Shown piece after piece: positions 16,173 through 24,319 of a stretch of DNA of 52,709 nucleotides (position 1 is its first letter; the number at the start of each line of letters is the position of its first letter). The notes beneath the pieces are model-generated. The model made no database searches. It worked only from the letters and a program-made list of their open reading frames with translations, and was not told the DNA's origin. Position numbers and translations under genes: made by a program. Origin of the DNA: JAPSGM01 sp963777045 (lineage in GTDB: Bacteria > Chloroflexota > Limnocylindria > QHBO01); the NCBI GenBank assembly GCA_963777045.1, contig CAVZPD010000005.1:1-52709 (forward strand). The letters run 5' to 3'.

Positions 16173-17102
16173 GTCCGCCGCACGCGAGGCCCGCCGACGG
16201 ACCGTGGCGAGCACCAGCCCGGCGACGATGGCTGCCGCTCCGAGCAGCTGCACGGCCGAAGGCGCCTCTGCCAGCAGCAGCATGCCGAGGAGCACGGCGC
16301 CAACCGGCTGCAGGGTCAGCGTGACGCTGGTCAGCGCGGCGGGCAGACGGGGGAGCGAGATGCTGATCAGGAGCCAGCCCACGACCTGCGCGGAGATGGC
16401 CAGCAGGAAGAGCCAGCCGTGCGCCGGCCAGCTCGGCACCAGGTCCACTTCGCCCAGCGGCAGGCCGATCAGGATCCCGAAGATCGCCGAGGAGAGGGTG
16501 GCGTCGAAGAGCGGCCCGGCCGGCCGCCGCTGGTCGGCGTTGCCGCGTCGCAGCACCAGCAGGAAGCCGGCGTAGGAGAGCCCGGTGGCGAGCCCGATCA
16601 GCACGCCGAGGGTGGGGTCACTGCCGTACGGATCGGAGCCGACGACGCCGGAGATCAGGACCACCCCGCCGAGCACCACGGGGACCGCCAGCGCGGTCCG
16701 CGTGGCCATCCGCTCGCGCAGCAGCAGGAAGGCGAGGATCGCCACGAAGACGACCTGTGTGTTGCCCAGCACGGTGGCCAGCCCGGCGCCGACCAGCGCG
16801 ATGGTGTGGTGGTAGAGCTCCAGGTCGACGGCGAAGAAGATGCCGGCCAGCCAGGCCAGCAGCACCTGCGACATGGGGCGCGGTCCGAAGGCTCGTCGCT
16901 CGAGCCAGGCCAGGATGGCGAGGAATGGCAGCGCGTAGGCGCAGCGGAAGATCGCGGCCGTGGCGGGCTCCACGTTCGCGAGCCGAACGAGGATCCCGCT
17001 GAAGGCGATGCTCATGGCGCCGAGCACGGCCGCCAGCACCGGCCGCTCGCGCAGCGCGTGGTAGAGCATCATGGCCGCCGGACGGCCCTGGCGGGATCGC
17101 AT
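16170..17102 (-). CDS. EamA/DMT family transporter
   Basis: Ten-helix permease of about 310 residues with two EamA repeats. The first starts at about residue 20 (VLAAVLGAMSIAFSGILVRLANVEPATAAIFRCAYALPFL) and the second at about 165 (GVLIGLATGLSYAGFLLVLRRGNADQRRPAGP). Drug/metabolite transporters of this group export amino acids, nucleosides or other metabolites; the substrate here is unknown. ATG 17102 lies exactly 6 nt behind a TACGCT box, so it is preferred to an internal Met pair at 17069-17072. The hutI start lies 10 nt after its stop, so the two may also be cotranscribed. Confidence 0.85.
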   Translation of the reverse strand: MRSRQGRPAAMMLYHALRERPVLAAVLGAMSIAFSGILVRLANVEPATAAIFRCAYALPFLAILAWLERRAFGPRPMSQVLLAWLAGIFFAVDLELYHHTIALVGAGLATVLGNTQVVFVAILAFLLLRERMATRTALAVPVVLGGVVLISGVVGSDPYGSDPTLGVLIGLATGLSYAGFLLVLRRGNADQRRPAGPLFDATLSSAIFGILIGLPLGEVDLVPSWPAHGWLFLLAISAQVVGWLLISISLPRLPAALTSVTLTLQPVGAVLLGMLLLAEAPSAVQLLGAAAIVAGLVLATVRRRASRAAD

Positions 17103-17108
17103 GGGCGG

Positions 17109-17114
17109 AGCGTA
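17109..17114 (-). promoter_or_regulatory. -10 box of EamA gene
   Basis: TACGCT on the minus strand, 6 nt before the ATG at 17102, in the 70-bp divergent spacer shared with the cyclase gene. Confidence 0.5.
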
Positions 17115-17172
17115 GCCCACCGACGGCGCCACGGGTCTTGTCCGCACCGGCGTCTGCCCCCAAACTGGCGCG

Positions 17173-19818
17173 GTGCAGAGCCTCCCCACCGGCACGGTCA
17201 CCTTCCTGTTCACCGATATCGAGGGGTCGACCCGGCTCGCCCAGGAGCTCCGTGACGGCTGGCCGCCGATTCTGCAGCGCCACGACCAGCTGCTGCGCCA
17301 GGCGATCGAGGAGAACGGCGGGGTGGTCATCGGCAGCGAGGGGGATGGCATGTTCGCCGCCTTCGGCAGCGCACCGCGCTCGATCGGCGCGGCTGCCGCG
17401 GCGCAGCGTAGCCTGGCCAGCGAGGCCTGGCCGGAAGGCGTCGCGGTCAAGGTGCGGATGGGCCTGCACACGGGCGAGGGGACGGTGAGCGGTGACAGCT
17501 ACGTGGGCATCGACGTGCATCGGGCGGCACGCATCGCAGCGGCTGGCCATGGCGGCCAGGTCCTCGTCTCGGCGGCAACGCGCATGCTGGCGGAGGGCAG
17601 CCTGCCAGACGGCGTCGGGCTCGAGGACCTCGGCGAGCATCGGCTCAAGGACCTGTCGCGGCCGGAGCACATCAGCCAGCTGACGGTTGATGGACTGGCA
17701 GCCTCGTTCCCGCCGGTGCGCAGCCTGAACGAGGTCCCGAACAATCTGCCGACCCAGCTCACCAGCTTCGTGGGACGGGAACGCGAGCTTGGCGAGGCGG
17801 CCCGGCTGCTCGAGGAATCGCGGCTGCTGACGCTGACCGGCCCCGGGGGGACGGGCAAGACGCGGCTCTCCCTGCAGCTCGCCGCCGACGCAACCGAGCA
17901 GTTCAGCGATGGCGTCTACTTCGTGCCGCTCGGCCCCATCGGCCAGTCATCGCTGGTCTTGCCGACCATCGCGCAGGCCGTCGGCATCGGTGACCTTGGC
18001 GCGAGGCCGCTGGAGAAGCTCGCGGAGCAGCTATCCGGCAAGCGTGTCCTCCTGGTGCTCGACAACTTCGAGCAGGTGCTCGACGCTGCGAGCGACATCG
18101 GGGAGCTGCTGACGCGACTGCAGGGCCTGAAGGTCCTCGCCACCAGCCGTTCACCGCTGCACGTCTACGGCGAGCAGGAGTACGCCGTGCCGCCCCTGGC
18201 GCTGCCCGATCCGGAGGGGCAGCTCGACGTGGAGGCACTCTCGCAGTACGCATCCGTCGCACTGTTCGTCGAGCGCGCCATGTCCGTGCGCCCCGGCTTC
18301 GCGGTGGATGCGTCGAACGCGCCGTCGATCGCCCAGATCTGCGTCCGGCTGGATGGACTGCCACTGGCAATCGAGCTCGCCGCCGCGCGCGTCAGGGTCC
18401 TGACGCCCCAGGCCATCCTGGCGCGGCTGGGCGATCGCCTCTCGCTGCTGGCGGGCGGCTCGCGCAACCTTCCGGAGCGCCAGCAGACGCTGCGCGGCGC
18501 CATCGACTGGAGCCACGACCTCCTGGACGAACGCGATCGGATCGTCTTCGCCAGGTTCAGCGCCTTCGCCGGTGGCACCGATGTCGACGCACTGCAGCGT
18601 GTCGTGCTCTCGGCCTGGCCGAGCGCTGACACCGATGCTCCCGACGCGCTGGAAGCGCTCGACTCGCTGCTCGACAAGAGCCTCGTTCGGCAGCTGGTCG
18701 GCGCCGCCGGTGAGCCGCGCTTCGGCATGCTCGAGACGATCCGGGAGTACGCGACCGAGCGGCTCGACGAGCGCGAGCCCGACGCCGGGACGAGGGTGCG
18801 CCACGCCGAGTACTACCTGGAGCTGGCCGAGGGGCTGGCGGCCGGCATCTTCGGCGACGACCAGCGCGCCTCACTGGACACGTTCGAACGCGAGCACGAC
18901 AACCTACGCGCGGCGATCGGCTTCACCATCACGACCGGTCGCGCGGAGCTGGCGATGCGCCTGCTCGCAGCCAGCTGGCGCTTCTGGCAGATGCGTGGCT
19001 ACCTCGCCGAGGGCCGCGAACGGGCCGATCAGATCCTGGCCATGCCCGGCACGGAGGAACACCCCCAGGCGCTGCTCCGCGCCCTGGACGCCGCCGGTGG
19101 CATCGCCTACTGGCGAGCCGAGCTCGACCAGGCGTTGGCCTGGTACGAGGCCCAGGCCGAGCAGGCGCGAGCGCTCGGCGACCGCAAGGCGGAGGCGGAG
19201 GCCCTCTACAACCAGAGCATGAGCATCGCGATCGACACCGACCAGGCCGACCGGGCGCGAGCGTTGGCCGAGGAGGCGGTGCGCCGGTTCCGGGAGCTCG
19301 GCGATCGGCACGGTGAGGGGCGCGCGCTGTGGGCCATCGTCAACACCGGCGTCTTCGGCACCTCGATGGAAGGGGTCGCCGACGATGCTGATCGGGCGGT
19401 GGCCATCTTCAGGGAGGTGAACGACTCGTTCATGCTGGCCTGGGCGCTCTACACGGCCGCGCTGCCCTACATGATGCTGGGCAGGACCGGCGCAGCGCGC
19501 GCGATGCGCTGAGCGAGGCCGTGGCCATCTTCCGCACGACGAAGGACGTCAGCGGCTACGCGCTGGTGCTCGACGGCTTCGCCACCCTCGAGTGGCGCGA
19601 GGGCGACCACGATCGCGCGATGCGCATCGCCGGTGCCGCGGCCGCGCTGCAGAACATCAGCGGGGTGGGGCTGGCGGAACGCAACCGGGAGGCGACCGAG
19701 TTCTTCCCGCAGGAGCTCACGGAAGCAGGCGCCGCTGGCCGACGTCTACGCGGAGGGGCAGCGGCTGACGCCCGAGCAGGCGATAGCCCTGGCACTCCAC
19801 GAGGACGAGGGATCCTAG
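17173..19818 (+). CDS. Class III cyclase-STAND ATPase-TPR regulator, two frameshifts
   Basis: Large multidomain regulator. An N-terminal class III nucleotide cyclase domain (about 5-165) keeps both metal Asp residues (D15 in FTDIEGST and D58 in GSEGDGMFAAF). The transition-state Asn position is His (GIDVHRAARIA), as in a large divergent subgroup whose cyclase activity is uncertain. Next is a STAND/NB-ARC-like ATPase with Walker A GPGGTGKT, Walker B VLLVLDNFEQ and GLPLAIELAA, then TPR-like helices. The first frame stops at 19512 inside the TPR region. Homologous-looking sequence continues in another frame from 19521 (EAVAIFRTTKDVSGYALVLDGF) and a third to 19818 (LADVYAEGQRLTPEQAIALAL). A 2-nt gain in a GC run near 19500 and a shift near 19730 would explain this. 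GTG start. Confidence 0.8.
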
Positions 19819-20363
19819 CCGGCGGCCAGCTCATCCGATGCCGCCACGAAGGGCTCCCAGGTTTCTGCGCGCAGGACGAACCGCACTATCTCGAGCGAGG
19901 TATCGCCCGCCAGGTGCTCGACGATCGTGGAGACGGCCACCCGTGACCCATCGGCCAGCGGATACCCGTAGATCCCCATGCTGATCGCGGGGAGCGCCAG
20001 CGATCGGGCGCCGAGCTCGTTGGCCAGGCGCAGACAGGACCGATACGCTTCGGCCAGCAGCCCCGGCTCGCCCTGGTTCCCGCCGCGCCAGACCGGGCCC
20101 ACGGCGTGGAAGACCCAGCGCGCCGGGAGCCGGTAGCCCGTCGTTTCGACCGCGCTGCCGGTCGGGGTGCCGTCTGGGTAACGCCGGCGCAGCTCCTCGA
20201 GCAGGCCGGGCCCGGCTGCCCGGTGGATCGCCCCGTCCACGCCGCCGCCCCCGCGCAGCGCCTCGTTCGCGGCGTTTGCGATCGCGTCGACCTGCTGCGT
20301 GGTGATGTCGCCCTGGACGAGCTCCAGGCGGCGACCCCCCACCGACCACGAGCTCGCCGTCAT
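19815..20363 (-). CDS. Macro domain protein (ADP-ribose/O-acetyl-ADP-ribose hydrolase type)
   Basis: Single macro domain of 182 residues. Diagnostic parts are the start of the fold (LELVQGDITTQQVDAIANAANEALRGGGGVDGAIHRAAG), the Asn/Asp pair that contacts ribose, and the phosphate loop (ALPAISMGIYGYPLADGSRVA). This matches the MacroD/YmdB group, which removes ADP-ribose from proteins or O-acetyl-ADP-ribose. The ATG at 20363 overlaps the ABC permease stop (ATGA), so it is the third gene of a coupled operon, which is an unusual setting. It converges with the cyclase gene, overlapping by 4 nt. The reaction is inferred from family; ligand binding only is possible. Confidence 0.9.
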   Translation of the reverse strand: MTASSWSVGGRRLELVQGDITTQQVDAIANAANEALRGGGGVDGAIHRAAGPGLLEELRRRYPDGTPTGSAVETTGYRLPARWVFHAVGPVWRGGNQGEPGLLAEAYRSCLRLANELGARSLALPAISMGIYGYPLADGSRVAVSTIVEHLAGDTSLEIVRFVLRAETWEPFVAASDELAAG

Positions 20364-21634
20364 CGGCTCACGCGAACCGCGCGCCAGACGCTTCGGAGGT
20401 TGGAGCGCTGCCCGTAGAGCAGAACCCCAGCCGAGTAGATGCGAGCCGCCATCCAGAGCGCCCCCGCCAGGAAGAGGACCATCAGCACGGCCGCCACCAG
20501 CCACTCCCAGGGCGCGATGTTTCCCGCCAGGACGTATCGGGCCGTGAGCAGGTAGGGGCTGAAGAACGGGATCAGCGAGAGCACCTTGACCCAGGCCAGC
20601 CCCGGGGTCGCCATCGCGATGAAGGAGGCGAAGTAGCCACCCATGCCGATGAAGAGCATCGGCCCGGTCACCTGCGTGACGTCCTCCTGCCGGCTCGCCA
20701 TGGAGCCGAAGCCGGCGTAGAGCACGCAGTAGAGCAGGAAGCCGGGGATGAAGAAGAGCGTGAACGGGAGCAGGACGGTCAGGTCCACGCCCTCCAGCAG
20801 GTTCTCGCCCCCGTCGCCGAACAGCTGCCGGGCAATGACGCCCTGCAGCACCAGGCCGACGAGCGCCGCCACCAGGATGGCGAAGTACTGGGTCAGGCCG
20901 GCCGCGCCGGTGCCGACCACCTTGCCGGCCAGCAGCTGGCGTGGCGTGGCGGCGGTGATCAGCAGCTCCATGACGCGGCTGCTCTTCTCCTCGGCGACGC
21001 TGGTCGCCACCCAGGTCCCATAGGTCACGATGGCCATGAAGGTCAGGATCACCAGGACGTAGGCGAGCAGGCCGTTGGCCGACTCGAAGGCGTCGCGTGG
21101 CGCGTTCGGATCGAGCGGCTCCAGCGCGAATGGAGCCGGGGCGAAGATGCCCGCGGCCTCGCCCGGATCCACCCCGGCACGATCCAGCCGATCGGAGATG
21201 ACGAGCTGCGTCGCGGCCTGCCGCACCGCGTTGACCGACTGGCTGGCGGCCGAGGCATCGGTGACGTAGTCGAAGCTGAGGTCGTCGTCCGCGCCGCGGC
21301 TCACCGTCAGGAGCCCGTCCAGCTCGCCTTCGTGCATCGCCGTCCGCCCGCTCTCCGCGTCCTGCACCGCGACGACCTGGTACGTGTTGTCCTCGGTGGC
21401 GAACGGGGCGAGCGCACGCTCGACGTCGGTCACCTGCACGACGGCGTCGGTGGCGATCAGGCCGACCTGGGTGCTGCCCCCTTCCCCGGCGATGAGCCGG
21501 ATACCGACCGGGGAGAGCGCCAGCGCGAGGCCGACCACGGCGAGGGCGAGGGTGAAGATGATGAAGGCGCGGCTGCGGACCCGCTGCAGGTACTCGCGCC
21601 TCGCCACGTGCCATGCGTTCGGGAAGAGGTTCAC
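20360..21634 (-). CDS. ABC-2 type permease, NatB-like
   Basis: Export permease of 424 residues. One N-terminal helix (RAFIIFTLALAVVGLALALSP) is followed by a large extracytoplasmic region (about 50-185) and five to six further helices. Motifs fit the NatB/YhaP group: VARREYLQRVRSRAF, VAEEKSSRVMELLITAATPRQLLAGKVVG and ASRQEDVTQVTGPMLFIGM. With the upstream ATPase it should form an ATP-driven exporter; NatAB of Bacillus exports Na+, but the substrate here is open. The GTG at 21634 overlaps the ATPase stop (GTGA), and its own stop overlaps the macro gene start. Confidence 0.85.
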   Translation of the reverse strand: MNLFPNAWHVARREYLQRVRSRAFIIFTLALAVVGLALALSPVGIRLIAGEGGSTQVGLIATDAVVQVTDVERALAPFATEDNTYQVVAVQDAESGRTAMHEGELDGLLTVSRGADDDLSFDYVTDASAASQSVNAVRQAATQLVISDRLDRAGVDPGEAAGIFAPAPFALEPLDPNAPRDAFESANGLLAYVLVILTFMAIVTYGTWVATSVAEEKSSRVMELLITAATPRQLLAGKVVGTGAAGLTQYFAILVAALVGLVLQGVIARQLFGDGGENLLEGVDLTVLLPFTLFFIPGFLLYCVLYAGFGSMASRQEDVTQVTGPMLFIGMGGYFASFIAMATPGLAWVKVLSLIPFFSPYLLTARYVLAGNIAPWEWLVAAVLMVLFLAGALWMAARIYSAGVLLYGQRSNLRSVWRAVRVSR

Positions 21635-22584
21635 GAGGCCGCCTCGGGGGTCTGCGCGAGGTGGCGTTCCTCCTCGTTCGCGCGGCGCCCAACGTGCTCG
21701 ATGAAGACCTCCTCCAGCGATGGTTCGCCGATCTCGAAGCGCGTCACCCGTTCACCGCGATCCATCGCGGCGCGCAGGATCACCTCCGGATCGGTCCCGG
21801 AGGGGACGGTCAGCTCCACGAAGTCGGCGCGATCGGCCGTCACCCGCACGCCGTCGAGGCCGGCCAGCCACTCCATGCCCTGGCCGTCACCGTCGGTCGC
21901 GAGCCGCACGACCTGGCGGCCCATGGCGCGACGAACGTCGCGCACCGGGCCGCTCACGACCACCTTGCCACGATCGATGATCGCGATCGCCTCGCACAGC
22001 TCTTCAACCGTCTCCATCTGATGGGTGCTGAAGATCAGGGTCTTCCCACGATCGCGCATCTCGAGGAACGCCTCCTTCAGGAGCTGCACGTTGACCGGAT
22101 CCAGGCCGGAGAAGGGCTCGTCCATGATCAGCACGTCGGGGTCGTGCAGGATCGCAGCGATGAACTGGATCTTCTGCTGGTTGCCCTTCGAGAGCTCCTC
22201 GACTCGGCGGTCGCGGTAATCCGGCACGCGGAATCGGTCCAGCCACTCCTCGACGACCTGGGTGGCCGTGCTCCCGGGCACGCCGTAGAGCGCTGCGAAG
22301 AAGCGCAGGACGTCGATCACCTTCATGCGGAGGTAGAGGCCGCGCTCCTCGGGGAGATAGCCCCAGGTGTCGCGCGGCAGCGACGTGTTTCGCCGGCCCT
22401 CCCAGGTCACCGAGCCGGAGTCGGGGCGCAGGATGTCGAGGACCACGCGCATGCAGGTTGTCTTGCCGGCGCCGTTGGCGCCGAGGAGGCCGAAGATGCG
22501 GCCCGGCTCGACTTCGAAGCTGACGTCGTCGAGGGCGGTGACGGGGCCGAAGGTCTTGGTGACGCGGTCGATGACGAGTGCCAT
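21631..22584 (-). CDS. ABC transporter ATP-binding protein, NatA-like
   Basis: ATPase of 317 residues. Walker A is GANGAGKTTCM, the signature is LSKGNQQKIQ (as in NatA/CcmA-type exporters), Walker B is VLIMDEPFSGLDP, and the switch His is in FSTHQ. A C-terminal extension of about 90 residues ends with SLEEVFIEHVGR, a hallmark of NatA-like exporters paired with ABC-2 permeases. It is the first gene of the operon with permease and macro gene. ATG 22584 lies 10 nt behind a TAGCAT box and has a GGTGGA sequence close upstream; an ATG at 22596 would fall inside the box. Confidence 0.9.
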   Translation of the reverse strand: MALVIDRVTKTFGPVTALDDVSFEVEPGRIFGLLGANGAGKTTCMRVVLDILRPDSGSVTWEGRRNTSLPRDTWGYLPEERGLYLRMKVIDVLRFFAALYGVPGSTATQVVEEWLDRFRVPDYRDRRVEELSKGNQQKIQFIAAILHDPDVLIMDEPFSGLDPVNVQLLKEAFLEMRDRGKTLIFSTHQMETVEELCEAIAIIDRGKVVVSGPVRDVRRAMGRQVVRLATDGDGQGMEWLAGLDGVRVTADRADFVELTVPSGTDPEVILRAAMDRGERVTRFEIGEPSLEEVFIEHVGRRANEEERHLAQTPEAAS

Positions 22585-22594
22585 GTCGTCCACC

Positions 22595-22600
22595 ATGCTA
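22595..22600 (-). promoter_or_regulatory. -10 box of ABC-macro operon
   Basis: TAGCAT on the minus strand, 10 nt before the ATG at 22584. Confidence 0.45.
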
Positions 22601-22693
22601 GCCGCGACACCGGCGCGGCGAGCCTGCCTCCCATCCTGTTCCGGCGCCGAACGGCGGTCCGGTCCGAGCCCGGGCGCGGCCCATCTCCTCTGG

Positions 22694-22699
22694 TACACT
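22694..22699 (+). promoter_or_regulatory. -10 box of transhydrogenase operon
   Basis: TACACT preceded by TGG, 75 nt before the ATG at 22775, so unlike many neighbours this operon has a real 5' leader of roughly 65-70 nt. Confidence 0.45.
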
Positions 22700-22708
22700 T
22701 CAAATCCC

Positions 22709-22739
22709 GAACCGCCTTGCGGAAGCGCCGCGGCGGTTC
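22709..22739 (+). promoter_or_regulatory. 5' leader stem-loop of transhydrogenase operon
   Basis: GAACCGCC pairs perfectly with GGCGGTTC across a 15-nt loop, near the predicted 5' end of the transcript. It might protect the RNA end or be a control element; I recognise no riboswitch class. Confidence 0.4.
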
Positions 22740-22774
22740 TGCGCGTGCGCAGCTCAGAGGAACACCGAACGCTC

Positions 22775-24001
22775 ATGAAGATTGCTGTCCCGCGCGAGAC
22801 CGCCCCGGGCGAGACTCGCGTCGCGCTGACACCCCAGGCCGCCGGCCAGCTCTCGGGCGACGGCGTCGAGGTCGTCGTCCAGGCTGGCGCCGGCGAGGCC
22901 TCCTTCATCTCCGACGAGGCGTACCGCGAAGCGGGCGCCACCATCGTGCCGGATGCCGCCGCGCTCTACGGCCAGGCCGATGTCGTCCTGCGCGTAGGCC
23001 GGCCAACCGAGGAAGAGGCCGGCATGCTGCGCAAGGGTACGGTGCTGATCGGCACGCTCGGGACGCTGGGCAACCCCAAGTACGCGGAGAAGCTGGCGAA
23101 GGCCGGCGTCACCGCCATCAGCATGGACGCCATCCCGCGCATCACCCGCGCCCAGTCGATGGACACGCTCTCGAGCCAGGCCACGGTCGGCGGCTACAAG
23201 GCGGTCCTCATCGCCGCGGAACGTCTCCCGAAGTTCATGCCGCTGCTCACCACGGCGGCGGGCACGGTGCGGCCGGCACGCGTCCTGGTCTTCGGCGCGG
23301 GCGTGGCCGGCCTGATGGCCATCGGCACTGCCAAGCGGCTGGGGGCAGTCGTGGAGGCCACCGACGTGCGGCCCGTCGTCAAGGAGCAGGTCCAGTCGCT
23401 GGGCGGCACCTTCCTGGAGGTCGAGATGACCGACGAGGAGAAGGCACAGGCGGAGACCTCCGGCGGCTACGCGCGCGAGATGAGCGACGACTACAAGCGT
23501 CGCCAGGCGGAGCTGATCGCCAGCCGCGTGGGCGAGGCGGATGCCGTCATCACCACGGCGCTGATCCCGGGGCGGCCGGCCCCGAAGCTCATCACGAAGG
23601 ACATGATCAAGACCATGCGCCCCGGCAGCGTCATCGTCGACATGGCCGCCGAGATGGGCGGTAACACGGAGCTGACCGAGGCCGGCAAGGAGATCGTCAC
23701 CGACAACGGCGTGCGCATCATCGGCTTCACGAACCTGCCGGCGACCATGCCCGGCAGCGCGACCCAGATGTACGCCAAGAACATCCAGACGCTGCTGAAG
23801 CACCTGATCTCCGACGGCAAGCTCGAGCTCGACTTCAGCGATGAGATCACCAGCGGCGCCACGATCACCCACGACGGGAAGGTCGTCCACCCCGCCACCG
23901 CGGAGGCGCTCGGCATCAAGCCGGAGCCGCCGGCCGACGATCCCCCCGCCGAACCCCAGACCGATGCGCCCGCCGCCGCGGGCGAGAAGGAAGACGCCTA
24001 G
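22775..24001 (+). CDS. pntAA: NAD(P) transhydrogenase alpha subunit, part 1 (NAD-binding)
   Basis: Cytoplasmic NAD(H)-binding subunit (domain I) of proton-translocating transhydrogenase, 408 residues. Family features are the start IAVPRETAPGETRVALTP, the Rossmann motif ARVLVFGAGVAGLMAIGTAKRLGAVVEATDVRP and the mobile-loop region (DYKRRQAELIASRVGEADAVITTALIPGRPAPKLI). The C-terminal 40 residues are Pro/Ala-rich, replacing the membrane part that is encoded separately, as in Rhodospirillum rubrum. It takes hydride from or gives it to NADP bound on the beta subunit. ATG 22775 follows an AGAGG at 14-nt spacing. Its stop TAG is directly followed by the next ATG. Confidence 0.95.
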   Translation: MKIAVPRETAPGETRVALTPQAAGQLSGDGVEVVVQAGAGEASFISDEAYREAGATIVPDAAALYGQADVVLRVGRPTEEEAGMLRKGTVLIGTLGTLGNPKYAEKLAKAGVTAISMDAIPRITRAQSMDTLSSQATVGGYKAVLIAAERLPKFMPLLTTAAGTVRPARVLVFGAGVAGLMAIGTAKRLGAVVEATDVRPVVKEQVQSLGGTFLEVEMTDEEKAQAETSGGYAREMSDDYKRRQAELIASRVGEADAVITTALIPGRPAPKLITKDMIKTMRPGSVIVDMAAEMGGNTELTEAGKEIVTDNGVRIIGFTNLPATMPGSATQMYAKNIQTLLKHLISDGKLELDFSDEITSGATITHDGKVVHPATAEALGIKPEPPADDPPAEPQTDAPAAAGEKEDA

Positions 24002-24319
24002 ATGGATGCCACGAGCCTGACGCCGTTCGCCCTGCTGGCGGCGCTCTTCATCCTGGTCCTCGCCGCCTTCGTCGGCTACGAGGTCGTCAGCAAGGTGCCG
24101 ACGATGCTCCACACCCCTCTGATGAGCGGCGCCAACGCCGTGCACGGCGTGATCGTGGTGGGCGCCATGCTCGTCGCGGCATCGGCGGAGGGACCGCTGC
24201 GCATCGTGCTGGCGCTGATCGGGGTGACCCTCGGCACGATCAACGTGGTCGGCGGCTTCGTCGTCACCGACCGCATGCTCGAGATGTTCCGCAAGCGGAC
24301 TCCGGGAGGTCGCAGCTAG
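24002..24319 (+). CDS. pntAB: NAD(P) transhydrogenase alpha subunit, part 2 (membrane)
   Basis: Small 105-residue membrane subunit with three hydrophobic segments (about 6-26, 42-60 and 64-87). It is the separate C-terminal part of the alpha chain and with PntB forms the proton channel (domain II). Sequence such as VGYEVVSKVPTMLHTPLMSGANAVHGVIVVGAM is highly typical. The gene has zero spacing to both neighbours (TAG directly followed by ATG), so expression is coupled. Confidence 0.93.
   Translation: MDATSLTPFALLAALFILVLAAFVGYEVVSKVPTMLHTPLMSGANAVHGVIVVGAMLVAASAEGPLRIVLALIGVTLGTINVVGGFVVTDRMLEMFRKRTPGGRS

Noticed and set aside
19815..21692. A single fused protein of 625 residues including the macro domain
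   Set aside because: The part before the macro domain is a shadow of the ABC permease; ATG 20363 in an ATGA overlap is the clear start.
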